NCBI RefSeq assembly: GCF_029675105.1
Contig: NZ_JAQQFV010000001.1
Span: 434,001-498,000 of the forward strand
Direction of reading: 5' to 3'
DNA: 64,000 nt
Source of the DNA: Nocardia anocheti
GTDB lineage: Bacteria; Actinomycetota; Actinomycetes; Mycobacteriales; Mycobacteriaceae
A model generated the notes under the pieces. It was not told the origin of the DNA. It was given only the letters and a program-made list of their open reading frames with translations, and did not search any database. The number at the start of each line of letters is the position of its first letter. Within the stretch, counting starts at the first letter, position 1. The position numbers and the translations under genes were made by a program. Shown one piece after another: positions 22,371-31,015 of this stretch.

Positions 22371-24329
22371 TCACACCGTGCGGGTCAGGCGCTCGGTGAG
22401 CAGCTGGGCGAAGCGGGACGGGTCCTTGAGTTCGCCGCCCTCGGCGAGAACGGCGGTGCCGTAGAGCAGTTCGGCGGTCTCGGCCAGCTCGGGGACCTTG
22501 CCCTCGTCGGCGTCGGACTTGCGGGCGTCGTAGGCGTCGCGCAGGCCGGTGACCAGCGGGTGGGTGGGGTTGAGCTCGAGGATGCGCTTGGACTCCGGCA
22601 GCGCCTGGCCCGAGGCGCGGTACATGCGCTCGAGCATGGGAGTGAAGTCGAAGACGTCACCGACCAGGCAGGCCGGGGAGGTGGTGAGCCGGTTGGTCAG
22701 GCGCACCTCCTTGGCGACCTCGTCGAGGGTCTTGCCCAGCCAGGTGAGCAGGTCGGCGAAGTCCTTGTCCTGCTGCTCGCGCAGGGCCTCGGTCTCCTTC
22801 TTCTCGTCCTCGGTCTCGAGGTCGACCTCACCCTTGGCGATGGACTGGAACTTCTTGCCGTCGAACTCCGGCACCGAGCCGACCCACATCTCGTCGACCG
22901 GATCGGTGAGCACCAGCACCTCGCGGCCCTTGGCCTTGAACGCCTCCAGGTGCGGCGAGTTCTCCACCTGCGCACGGCTTTCGCCGGTCATGTAGTAGAT
23001 CGCGTCCTGGCCTTCGGGCATCCGCTCGACATACTGCTTCAGCGTGGTGAGCTCGGAATCCGACGCCGTCGAGGCGAACGACGAGACGGTGAGCAGGGTT
23101 TCGCGGTTGTCGGTGTCGGAGAGCAGGCCCTCCTTGAGGACTCGCCCGAACTGCGACCAGAAGGTCTGGTACTTGGTCTGATCCTCGGCGCCTTGCAGAT
23201 CCTTGACCGTGGACAGCACCTTCTTGACCAGGCGCTTGCGGATCATCTGGATCTGGCGGTCCTGCTGCAGGATCTCGCGCGAGACATTGAGCGAGAGGTC
23301 CTGCGCGTCCACCACACCCTTGACGAAGCGCAGGTATTCGGGCATCAGCTCTTCGCAGTTGTCCATGATGAACACCCGGCGCACGTAGAGCTGCACGCCG
23401 CGCTTGTGCTCGCGGGTGAACAGGTCGAACGGCGCGGTGGACGGGATGAACAGCAGGGCCTGGTATTCGAAGGTGCCCTCGGCCTTCATCGGGATGATCT
23501 CGAGCGGCTCGTCCCAGGCGTGGCTGACGTGGTGGTAGAACTCCTTGTACTCCTCGTCGGAGACCTCGCCGCGCGGGCGCGTCCACAGCGCCTTCTGCGA
23601 GTTGAGGGTCTGGTCCTCGACGATGGTCTTCTCGACCTTGTCCTCGCCCTCGCCCTCCATCACGGTGCGCTCGACCTGCATGCGGATCGGCCAGGCGATG
23701 AAGTCGGAGTACTTGCGGACGATCTCGCGCAGCTTCCATTCCTGCGTGTAGTCGAAGAGGTGATCGTCCTCGTCGGCGGGCTTGAGCTCGAGGGTCACCG
23801 CGGTGCCCTGCGGGGCGTCGGCGACGGTGTCGATCTCGTAGGTGGAGCTGCCCGCGGCGGCGCTCCAGCGGGTGCCCTCGGCCTCGCCCGCCTTGCGGGT
23901 GGTGAGGGTGACGCGGTCGGCGACCATGAAGGTGGAGTAGAAGCCGATGCCGAACTGGCCGATCAGCTCCTCGGCGGCGGCGTCGGACTTGGCCTCGGTG
24001 AGCTTGCGGCGCAGCTCGGCGGTGCCGGACTTGGCCAGGGTGCCGATCAGATCGATCACCTCGGCGCGGGACATGCCGATGCCGTTGTCGCGCACGGTCA
24101 GGACCCGCTTGTCGGCGTCGACCTCCAGCTCGATGTGCAGATCGGAGGTGTCGGCGACCAGATCCTTGTCCTGGAACGCGGCCAGCTTCAGCTTGTCCAG
24201 TGCGTCGGAAGCGTTCGAGATCAGCTCCCGCAGGAACGTGTCTTTGTTGGAGTAGACCGAGTGGATCATCAGCTCCAAAAGCTGATGGGTCTCGGCCTGG
24301 AACTCGAGAGTTTCGACGTGCTCAGTCAC
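22371..24329 (-). CDS. htpG: Molecular chaperone HtpG (Hsp90)
   Basis: A 652-residue full-length bacterial Hsp90. The N-terminal ATPase domain shows ELISNASDALDKLK, DNGIGMS and GQFGIGFYS (Bergerat fold). The middle domain has the catalytic Arg loop around SREILQQDRQI, and the C-terminal domain gives dimerisation. It lacks the C-terminal MEEVD of eukaryotes, as expected. GTG start at 24329. The RecB-like nuclease gene ends 13 bases upstream on the same strand, so the two may be co-transcribed. Confidence 0.97.
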   Translation of the reverse strand: MTEHVETLEFQAETHQLLELMIHSVYSNKDTFLRELISNASDALDKLKLAAFQDKDLVADTSDLHIELEVDADKRVLTVRDNGIGMSRAEVIDLIGTLAKSGTAELRRKLTEAKSDAAAEELIGQFGIGFYSTFMVADRVTLTTRKAGEAEGTRWSAAAGSSTYEIDTVADAPQGTAVTLELKPADEDDHLFDYTQEWKLREIVRKYSDFIAWPIRMQVERTVMEGEGEDKVEKTIVEDQTLNSQKALWTRPRGEVSDEEYKEFYHHVSHAWDEPLEIIPMKAEGTFEYQALLFIPSTAPFDLFTREHKRGVQLYVRRVFIMDNCEELMPEYLRFVKGVVDAQDLSLNVSREILQQDRQIQMIRKRLVKKVLSTVKDLQGAEDQTKYQTFWSQFGRVLKEGLLSDTDNRETLLTVSSFASTASDSELTTLKQYVERMPEGQDAIYYMTGESRAQVENSPHLEAFKAKGREVLVLTDPVDEMWVGSVPEFDGKKFQSIAKGEVDLETEDEKKETEALREQQDKDFADLLTWLGKTLDEVAKEVRLTNRLTTSPACLVGDVFDFTPMLERMYRASGQALPESKRILELNPTHPLVTGLRDAYDARKSDADEGKVPELAETAELLYGTAVLAEGGELKDPSRFAQLLTERLTRTV

Positions 24330-24342
24330 GCCCCCGATATTA

Positions 24343-26040
24343 TTACCGCCCGAAATCCGGGAGGGCGGGAACCTCGTCGACGGCTCGGTGGGTCATCCAG
24401 TCGCGCAGGACCTGGGTGGCTCGGACGTCGTCTTCGTTGTATTCGAGTAGGCGGGTGCGCTGGGACAGGTCGCTGGGGGCGTCGTAGCCGACGGCGCGGC
24501 GGTACCAGCCCATGGAGGCCTCGCCGCTGGCTTCGGCGTCGCGCCAGTGGAAGCCCGCGACGGGGGCGATCTTCTTCAGGCCCTTGCCGTTGGGGCAGAT
24601 GAACTGTTCGGTGACGGCCTGGAACATGTCGACCCATTCGACGGAGTCGACGAAGGCGCGCACCTGCTCGTGGGTGGGGACGCCGGGCATGCCCGCGAAG
24701 CGGCGAGCCGACTCGTAGAGCCACTTGTCCTCGGCGGTGCGCGAATAGCAGTAGGCGGCGAAGGTCTTGCCCGCCGCGTGGGCCTCGGCGCGCACACTCA
24801 TCAGCCAGGTCCAGAACTCGCCGAAGGAGCGGCCCTCGTCGGTGGTGGGCAGCGGGACCCAGGTGAGGAAGGGGCGGTAGACGCCGTCGAGCAGGGTGCC
24901 CCACAGGTAGGCGCCGTCCTCCTGGTAGCTCTCCAGGTCGACGTCGACCTCCACGTCGGCGCGACGCACGCTGACCCGCTCGAAGCGGCGCACCAGCGGC
25001 GCGCCCGCGATCCAGGCGCGCGCGGTGACCACGGCCTCGGTGAACGGGCCGTGCTGCCAGTCCTCGGGGTCGTCGCCCTCCCAGGCGGCCAGTTCGTCGA
25101 TGGTCTGCACGCCGTGTCCGCGCAGCACCTCGGCCCGCGAACCCGGCGCGACCAGGCTCACATCCCGCATCAGCGCCAGCTGGCCCTCACAGCTCGCCGA
25201 CCCCTCCGGCCCGCGCACCCACCACGGGCACTGCCTGCACTCGGGCACCTTCGACGGCTGGGTGGGCGATTCGCCGCGCACCACCGCGATGCGGTCGCCG
25301 TAGCGCTGGTCGTAGTCGGCCAGCACGGTGGTGAGGTCGTGGACGAGGATGCGGTCGAAGGCCAGGCCGATGGCACCGCCGACCAGGGCGGGGCTGGCCA
25401 TGCCGTAGCGCTGCAGCATGCGGTACAGATGCGCGAGGCGCTGCTGGTCGCGCGGTTGCGGGCGCAGTTTCACGTGCTTGTCGCGGCGCGGGGCCCAGCG
25501 GAACAGGTCCGAGGTGAGGGGGTGGAAATCGGCCGGGTCGGGGCGACGCGGGTCGGTGACCTTGTGGTTGACCACGATGATCGGGATGTAGCCGCCGCGC
25601 TCGGCGTCGCGCAGCAGGAACTCCACGCCACCGCGACGGCCGGTGTCGGCCTCCTGCGGCAGCAGCGCGCCCCAGATGCGCGGTACGCCCGCCTCGAGCG
25701 CGCCCATGGTGGCGACGACGCGTTCGGCCGCGCGCAGCCCCGGGTCGATCACCACCCACGCGTCGGGGTCGGCGGCGACCAGCTCGTCGCGCACCTTGGC
25801 CCGGTGCGCGGTGGCGGCCTCGCGACGCTGCTGCACGCCCGGGTCCTCGCGCACCTCGGCGAGCAGCTCGGGATGCTGAGCGTCCAGGTGCAGACGGTGT
25901 CGGCACCCGATCAGCGAGCGCGCGTCCAGGAAGGCGATCCGGGATGGCGCCCCGCTCTCGGCACCCCGATCGGGCGCAGCGGAAGCGGGGGCCGGGCATC
26001 GCACCGGCCCGCCGTCGAAGTCGTCCTCGGCTGCACGCAC
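24343..26040 (-). CDS. TM0106-family RecB-like nuclease
   Basis: A ~565-residue protein. The N-terminal half is a PD-(D/E)XK (RecB-like) nuclease region with a Cys cluster (CRQCPWW followed by Cys after ~12 residues), as in iron-sulfur or zinc-binding RecB-like nucleases. The C-terminal half is an RNase H-like exonuclease region with DVEVDVDLESY and LLEYNEDDVRATQVLRDW, the latter the typical final Asp motif. DNA repair or RNA processing role is inferred. The first 30 residues are low complexity, so the true start may be downstream of GTG 26040. Confidence 0.8.
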   Translation of the reverse strand: MRAAEDDFDGGPVRCPAPASAAPDRGAESGAPSRIAFLDARSLIGCRHRLHLDAQHPELLAEVREDPGVQQRREAATAHRAKVRDELVAADPDAWVVIDPGLRAAERVVATMGALEAGVPRIWGALLPQEADTGRRGGVEFLLRDAERGGYIPIIVVNHKVTDPRRPDPADFHPLTSDLFRWAPRRDKHVKLRPQPRDQQRLAHLYRMLQRYGMASPALVGGAIGLAFDRILVHDLTTVLADYDQRYGDRIAVVRGESPTQPSKVPECRQCPWWVRGPEGSASCEGQLALMRDVSLVAPGSRAEVLRGHGVQTIDELAAWEGDDPEDWQHGPFTEAVVTARAWIAGAPLVRRFERVSVRRADVEVDVDLESYQEDGAYLWGTLLDGVYRPFLTWVPLPTTDEGRSFGEFWTWLMSVRAEAHAAGKTFAAYCYSRTAEDKWLYESARRFAGMPGVPTHEQVRAFVDSVEWVDMFQAVTEQFICPNGKGLKKIAPVAGFHWRDAEASGEASMGWYRRAVGYDAPSDLSQRTRLLEYNEDDVRATQVLRDWMTHRAVDEVPALPDFGR

Positions 26041-26173
26041 GCAAGCAGTATGGTCCCTCCCCCCGACACAATGCCCAATCGCTACCCTCGGCCCACTACG
26101 CTACGAGTACGGCAGGCCACCGCGCGGTGGCGCTGTCTCATGACTTGGCGAGCATGACGGAGGGCCTGATCTC

Positions 26174-26848
26174 ATGGGGTTGTTCAGCAAGCGTAAGCGG
26201 CGTCCCAGCCGACGCGCGGAGGCGAAGGCGCTCAAGCACAAGGCCGCCGTGGAGGCGAAGCTGACCGCCAAGAACGATCGCAAGGCCGCCAAGGCGGGCG
26301 AGCGCACCTCGCGCAAGGCGGTCAAGGCGCAGGCGCGCACCGAGGCCAAGGTCGCCAAGGCGCAGATCGCGACGTTGCAGGCCGAGGAGAAGGCCGCCCA
26401 GAAGGTGGCCGCCAAGGCCGAGCGCGAACTGTTCAGCGCGGCCCAGATCCGCAAGTACATCGGCGTCGCGCGGGTGCTCATCCCGGTGCTGGCCCCGCTG
26501 GCCTACCGCGGCGCCACCTTCGTGCGCGGGCAGCTCGACGCGCGCAAGGCCCAGCAGCTGGGCATCGGCCTCGAGCAGCTCGGCGAGTTCAGCGGCCACG
26601 GCGCGCGCCTGCAGGCCCGCATCACCAACACCGAGTCCGCGCTGGACAAGATCGCGGGCGACGCCCCTGGCGACGCCGACACCAAGAAGTTCGTCGAGGC
26701 CGCCCGCTCGCGCCTGACCGACCTGAACGTCGCGGTGAACACCGCCGAACAGATGCCCGCGCCGCGCCGCAAGGCCGTGCACGCCTCCATCTCGTCCGAA
26801 CTGTCCGTGCTCGAGAACGACGCGCTCGCCCGCCTCGGCGTGCGCTGA
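26174..26848 (+). CDS. DUF6474 family protein
   Basis: A 224-residue protein. The first ~95 residues are extremely rich in Lys, Arg and Ala in a coiled-coil-like pattern (KRKRRPSRRAEAKALKHK), followed by a hydrophobic stretch around residues 100-120 (VLIPVLAPLAYRGATF) that may touch the membrane, and a helical C-terminal part. This fits DUF6474 proteins of Mycobacteriales; function unknown. GAGGG precedes the ATG. It is divergent from the nuclease gene and is followed 7 bases later by another gene. Confidence 0.72.
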   Translation: MGLFSKRKRRPSRRAEAKALKHKAAVEAKLTAKNDRKAAKAGERTSRKAVKAQARTEAKVAKAQIATLQAEEKAAQKVAAKAERELFSAAQIRKYIGVARVLIPVLAPLAYRGATFVRGQLDARKAQQLGIGLEQLGEFSGHGARLQARITNTESALDKIAGDAPGDADTKKFVEAARSRLTDLNVAVNTAEQMPAPRRKAVHASISSELSVLENDALARLGVR

Positions 26849-26855
26849 TCCCGTC

Positions 26856-27425
26856 GTGACCACGCCCCAGCTCACCGCCCGCCTGCGCGGTGGTGGCTGT
26901 GGCGTGCTCGTCGGCGCGCTCGCCGTCGCCGCGCACGGGATCGGCGGTGGCGGGGTGCCGCGTTCGGCGGAGATCGGTCTGCTGCTGGTGGTTTCGCTGG
27001 CGGCGGGGATGTTCGCCGGTGGCGCGCGCTCGACTGCCGCCGGACGCCTTGCGCCACAGCCGGATTCCGCTGTTCGTCGTACGCTCCGAGCTCCCGCCGC
27101 GCGCACCGGCGCGGCTTTGGTCGGCGGGCAGTGGGTCGGCCACTTCGCCCTCTCGGCGACCCTGGACCACCACGGCGACCTGGTGCATCTGCCCGGCGCG
27201 CCGATGATCGCGGCGCACCTGCTCGCCGCCTTCGCCTGCGCCGCACTGATTCTCGCCGCCGAGCGGCTGTATCTCGTCGCGTCGAGCACCCTTCGGGCCG
27301 TGCTCGCCGCCCCGGTCTCCCCCGTCGGCCCGCGCCTCGCGCACTGGTTCGACACTCCCGTCGCCCCGCGTGGCGCCCGTCCGAAAGGCGCGCGCAGCCC
27401 GCGTGCCCCACCCCTGTCCGCCTGA
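26856..27425 (+). CDS. Small integral membrane protein, part of the copper gene cluster
   Basis: A 189-residue protein with about four hydrophobic helices (residues ~15-35, 42-58, 88-105 and 115-135), a His-containing segment between helices (WVGHFALSATLDHHGDLVHLPG) and a basic Pro-rich tail. No family is named with certainty. Similar small membrane proteins often precede YcnI/CopC genes in actinobacteria; the His residues could bind copper, which is an inference. GTG start. Confidence 0.6.
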   Translation: MTTPQLTARLRGGGCGVLVGALAVAAHGIGGGGVPRSAEIGLLLVVSLAAGMFAGGARSTAAGRLAPQPDSAVRRTLRAPAARTGAALVGGQWVGHFALSATLDHHGDLVHLPGAPMIAAHLLAAFACAALILAAERLYLVASSTLRAVLAAPVSPVGPRLAHWFDTPVAPRGARPKGARSPRAPPLSA

Positions 27426-27464
27426 TCCCCCGACCTCAGATCTCTTCGGACAGAAGGCAATTCC

Positions 27465-28115
27465 ATGCACAACTTCATCACCCGTGGCACCGGCACGGCG
27501 GCACTCGCGGCCGGGCTGGTCCTGGCCGCCTGCGGTAGCGCGGCCGCGCACGTGACGGTCGACGCGCCCGGCGCGGCCCAGGGCGGGTACACTGTGGCCA
27601 CCTTCAAGGTGCCCACCGAATCCGAGACCGCGTCCACCACCGGACTGCGCGTCACCGTGCCGAATCTCAAGAGCGTGCGCACCGAACCGCTGGCCGGGTG
27701 GACCGCCACGATCGAGCGCAACGACAAGGGCGAGGCGGTCGCGGCCGTGTGGACCGCCGACCCGGGCAACAAGGGCGTCGGCCCCGGCCAGTTCCAGCGC
27801 TTCGTGCTCTCCCTCGGCCCGCTGCCGAAGCAGGAGACGCTGAGCTTCCCGGCCCAGCAGACCTACAGCGACGGCAAGGTCGTCGCCTGGGATCAGCCCA
27901 GCACCGACGGCGCCGAGCCCGAACACCCGGCGCCCTCGCTCACCCTGAGCGCCTCCGGCGGCGCGCACGGTGACGACCACCAGGTCGCCGCGGGCGATGC
28001 CGCCGAGGCCGAGACCGATACCGTCGCCCGCTGGCTGGGCGGGATCGGCCTGGCGCTCGGCCTGTTCGCCGCGGCGCTCGGCCTCGGCCTGGTCTTCCGT
28101 GGACGGCGCTCGTGA
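27465..28115 (+). CDS. YcnI family copper-binding protein
   Basis: A 216-residue secreted, membrane-anchored protein. The signal peptide (residues ~1-27) ends before AHVTVDAPGAAQGGY; the His at the new N-terminus and a conserved Trp bind Cu(II) in characterised YcnI. The globular domain extends to ~residue 150, then an Asp/His linker and one C-terminal membrane helix (~187-210) with a basic stop-transfer end. It overlaps copC by 4 bases. Function: copper storage or delivery at the outer face of the membrane. Confidence 0.9.
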   Translation: MHNFITRGTGTAALAAGLVLAACGSAAAHVTVDAPGAAQGGYTVATFKVPTESETASTTGLRVTVPNLKSVRTEPLAGWTATIERNDKGEAVAAVWTADPGNKGVGPGQFQRFVLSLGPLPKQETLSFPAQQTYSDGKVVAWDQPSTDGAEPEHPAPSLTLSASGGAHGDDHQVAAGDAAEAETDTVARWLGGIGLALGLFAAALGLGLVFRGRRS

Positions 28116-28645
28116 CGCGCCTCGTCGAGCGGGTGCTCACCGTGTTGCTCGCCGGGCTGTTCGCCTCGGCGTTCGCGGCGGCGGGTTTCGCCAACGCGCA
28201 TTCGGCGGCCGTGAGCAGCGTGCCGGAGAACGGCACGACCATCGAGAGCGGTCCCGCGCGCGCCAGCATCACCTTCAACGAGGCACTGCAGGAGAGCTTT
28301 CCGTCGCTGACCGTGGTCGGGCCCGACGGCAGACTGTGGTCGAAGGGCAAGGCCAGCGTCGAGGGCAACACGGTGAGTGTGGAGCTCGGCGAGCTGGGGC
28401 CGGTGGGTGAGTACACGCTCGCGTTCCGGGTGACCTCGGCCGACGGTCATCCCGTCAGCGGGACCAGGACCTTCACGCTGAGCAAGGCGGGCACCGGCAC
28501 GCCGGGCCCGCGCCCGGGCGAGGACCAGGCCGAGGGCGGCGGCGACTCCGGCGGGGTGCCCGTGTGGGTGTTCATCGCCGGTGGCGTGGTGCTGTTCGGC
28601 GCCGGGCTCGCGGTGGCGCTGCTCGGCGGCCGTCGCGCGAAGTAG
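28112..28645 (+). CDS. copC: Copper resistance CopC domain protein
   Basis: A 177-residue protein with a signal peptide ending before AHSAAVSSVPENGT; the first His is the usual Cu(II) N-terminal ligand of CopC, and SADGHPVSGTRTF contains the second conserved His. A Gly/Pro linker leads to a C-terminal membrane anchor (~152-172). Works with YcnI and CopD, which flank it. GTG start overlaps ycnI. Confidence 0.92.
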   Translation: MTRLVERVLTVLLAGLFASAFAAAGFANAHSAAVSSVPENGTTIESGPARASITFNEALQESFPSLTVVGPDGRLWSKGKASVEGNTVSVELGELGPVGEYTLAFRVTSADGHPVSGTRTFTLSKAGTGTPGPRPGEDQAEGGGDSGGVPVWVFIAGGVVLFGAGLAVALLGGRRAK

Positions 28646-28651
28646 CCCACG

Positions 28652-29596
28652 ATGACGATCGGTCGCCGGGAACCCGGGACGACGCCACGGCAGTGGCGGG
28701 TCCTGGCGCCGGTCGTGGTCACCGCGCTGGCCGGGGTGCTGCTGGCCTGGGGGCTGCGCGGCGGGGGCGGATTCCCCGGCGTGGCCTGCGCGCGGGTGGT
28801 CGCCGACGGCGCGGGCGCGGTGGTGCTCGGGCTGGCGGCGCTGCCCCGGCTCCAGGACCGGCTGACGGTGAGCTGGCGGCCGCTGGCGGCGCTGGCCGGG
28901 ATCTGGTTCGCCGCCGAGTTCGCCGTGCTGGTGTGCGAGGCCGCCGAGATCGTCGGGGTGCCGGTGCGCGCGCTGGGCGCCGCCGAGTTCGGCACCTTCC
29001 TGACCAGGCTCAGCGGCGGGCAGATCGGCATCGCGATCCTGTTCTGCACCGGCGCGATCGCCTGTTACGCGGCGGTGGCGTTCCGTCGGCCGGAGTCGGC
29101 CTCGGCCGATCTGGTGCTGGTCTTCGCCGCCGTCGCGCTGGCGCTGCGCCCGATCACCGGGCACATGTCCCAGCAGGCGTTCGGTTCGGTGCTGGCCGCG
29201 GTGCACGCGCTGGCCGCCGCCTGCTGGCTGGGGCTGCTGCTGGCGATGGCGGTGGTGCTGCGCACCAGGGGCGAGTGGGCGGCCACGCTGCCGCGCTATT
29301 CGGCGCTGGCCGGGCCGCTGGTGCTCGCCGTCGCGCTGACCGGCCTGATCGACGGGCTGGTCCGGCTCGGCGGCCTCGCCCCGCTGTGGACGAGCGGTTA
29401 CGGGCGCATCCTGCTGGCGAAGGTCCTCGTGCTGGCGGTGCTGGTGGGGCTGGGCTGGTGGTGGCGGCGCGGGTGGGTCGCCAAGGCCGCGAGTCATCGG
29501 GTGACGGCGGCGGATTCGCTGCGCAACGCCGCGCTCGAGGTGACGGTGATGGGGTTGGCCTTCGGCCTGGCCGCGACGCTGGCCGTCACCGCGTAG
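28652..29596 (+). CDS. copD: CopD family copper import/resistance membrane protein
   Basis: A 314-residue polytopic protein with about eight membrane helices. The CopD core has conserved His/Met positions, for instance ITGHMSQQAFGSVLAAVHALAAACW, where the paired His residues are the probable copper site. CopC hands copper to CopD in known systems. It is last in the operon; the next gene has its own leaderless promoter. Confidence 0.88.
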   Translation: MTIGRREPGTTPRQWRVLAPVVVTALAGVLLAWGLRGGGGFPGVACARVVADGAGAVVLGLAALPRLQDRLTVSWRPLAALAGIWFAAEFAVLVCEAAEIVGVPVRALGAAEFGTFLTRLSGGQIGIAILFCTGAIACYAAVAFRRPESASADLVLVFAAVALALRPITGHMSQQAFGSVLAAVHALAAACWLGLLLAMAVVLRTRGEWAATLPRYSALAGPLVLAVALTGLIDGLVRLGGLAPLWTSGYGRILLAKVLVLAVLVGLGWWWRRGWVAKAASHRVTAADSLRNAALEVTVMGLAFGLAATLAVTA

Positions 29597-29626
29597 TCGG
29601 CTGAGTCACGTTCGTCCACAGCTCCG

Positions 29627-29654
29627 TTGGACGATGTACGAACCCCGCTAGAGT
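29627..29654 (+). promoter_or_regulatory. Leaderless promoter of the SRPBCC gene
   Basis: TTGGAC (29627-29632), 16-base spacer, TAGAGT (29649-29654), then ATG at 29661, giving a predicted transcription start at the first codon. Confidence 0.65.
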
Positions 29655-29660
29655 TGCGCC

Positions 29661-30116
29661 ATGACCGAAGTGAGGATCGCCGAAGACTGCGCCGCGCCCG
29701 CCGAGACCGCGTTCGCCTTCATGAACGACTACCACAACCTGCCGAAGTTCTGGTACGGCCTGGAGTCCTTCACCCCGGTCACCGCGCAGACCGACGGCCT
29801 CGGCGCCACCTTCGACGGCAAGATGAAGCTGGGCCCCGCCTCGCTGACCTCCCGGATCGAGGTCGTGGGCTGGGAGGAGAACCAGCTCATCGCCACCCGC
29901 TCGATCAAGGGCATCGAGATCGTCACCACCTTCCGGTTCCTGCCCAAGGGCCCCGAGCTGTGCACGATCGACGCGGTCATCGATTTCTCCGTCGGCGGCG
30001 GCCTCACCGGCAAGGTGCTGGCCAAGACGATCGAGCCGTTCATCAAGATCGCCGTGCAGCACACCACCGATTCGCTGCGTCGCGAGATCGAGAAGGCCCA
30101 CCAGGCCAGCGCCTGA
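29661..30116 (+). CDS. SRPBCC family protein
   Basis: A 151-residue START/Bet v 1-like lipid or ligand-binding protein. The pattern [18 protein letters not shown] near residue 15 and the long C-terminal helix are typical of SRPBCC (polyketide cyclase/CoxG-like) domains. No catalytic residues can be assigned. Transcribed from its own promoter between copD and rraA. Confidence 0.8.
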   Translation: MTEVRIAEDCAAPAETAFAFMNDYHNLPKFWYGLESFTPVTAQTDGLGATFDGKMKLGPASLTSRIEVVGWEENQLIATRSIKGIEIVTTFRFLPKGPELCTIDAVIDFSVGGGLTGKVLAKTIEPFIKIAVQHTTDSLRREIEKAHQASA

Positions 30117-30163
30117 GAAGGACGGGTCCCACCTCGTCGGCCGGACCTGACACAATCGGCTCC

Positions 30164-30652
30164 ATGACCGAATCAGCGAATGTTGTGGCCACCGCCGATC
30201 TGGCCGACGAGATCGGCCCCGAGATCCGCTCCTGCGATACCCAGTTCATCCAGTTCGGTGGCCGGGAAGCGTTCGCCGGACGGATCACCACGATCCGCTG
30301 CTTCCAGGACAACCTGCTGGTCAAGCAGACCCTGAGCGAGCCGGGCGAGGGCAAGGTGCTCGTCGTCGACGGCGGCGCCAGCGTGCACACCGCCCTGGTG
30401 GGCGACATCATCGCGGGCCGTGGCGTGGACAACGGCTGGGCGGGCGTGATCGTCAACGGCGCGGTGCGCGACTCGGCGATCCTGCGCACCCTCGACATCG
30501 GGGTCAAGGCGCTGGGCACCAACCCGCGCAAGAGCACCCAGACCGGCAGCGGCGAGAAGGACGTCACCGTGGAGTTCGGCGGCATCAGCTTCGTCCCCGG
30601 CGACATGCTCTACAGCGACCACGACGGCGTCGTCGTCCGCGCGGAGGACTGA
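30164..30652 (+). CDS. rraA: Ribonuclease E activity regulator RraA
   Basis: A 162-residue RraA/MenG-like protein, a trimeric fold that in E. coli inhibits RNase [19 protein letters not shown] and [11 protein letters not shown] are the family's core motifs; the latter's Arg-Asp pair is also found in the related aldolases, so an HMG/CHA-type aldolase activity is an alternative. ATG at 30164. M. tuberculosis has its orthologue (Rv3853, once called menG) in this same region. Confidence 0.9.
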   Translation: MTESANVVATADLADEIGPEIRSCDTQFIQFGGREAFAGRITTIRCFQDNLLVKQTLSEPGEGKVLVVDGGASVHTALVGDIIAGRGVDNGWAGVIVNGAVRDSAILRTLDIGVKALGTNPRKSTQTGSGEKDVTVEFGGISFVPGDMLYSDHDGVVVRAED

Positions 30653-30675
30653 ACCACTCGGCGGGTGTTCGGGGA

Positions 30676-30897
30676 TCAGTTCCCGGACACCCGCACCTTG
30701 TGTCCGGCCAGGATCACCACGTCGCCGACCTGTAGCTGGCGGCCGCGGCGGAGTTCGACCTCGTCGTTGACTCGGACCAGGCCCTGGGCGATCACCGTCT
30801 TGGCCTCGGAACCCGAATCGATCAGGTTGGCCAGTTTCAGGAATTGCCCGAGCTTGATGACCTCGTCATCGATGGGCACATCGACTGGTTCGGACAT
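30676..30897 (-). CDS. S4-domain RNA-binding protein
   Basis: A 73-residue single S4 domain of the YbcJ type. LGQFLKLANLIDSGSEAKTVIAQGLVRVNDEVELRRG shows the helix-loop-strand surface with the basic residues that contact structured RNA. It is convergent with rraA (23 bases apart) and divergent from lysX. Role in ribosome assembly or tRNA/rRNA binding is inferred from the family. Confidence 0.88.
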   Translation of the reverse strand: MSEPVDVPIDDEVIKLGQFLKLANLIDSGSEAKTVIAQGLVRVNDEVELRRGRQLQVGDVVILAGHKVRVSGN

Positions 30898-31015
30898 GCG
30901 CTAATACTTACTCCTCCACCGAAAACCGCGTGCAACCGGCCCCGTTGCCGCGCGGGCGGAACACGCCGCGCTCGCGGCCGTACCCATCCGGCGCGGATAC
31001 ACGCACACTGGACTG

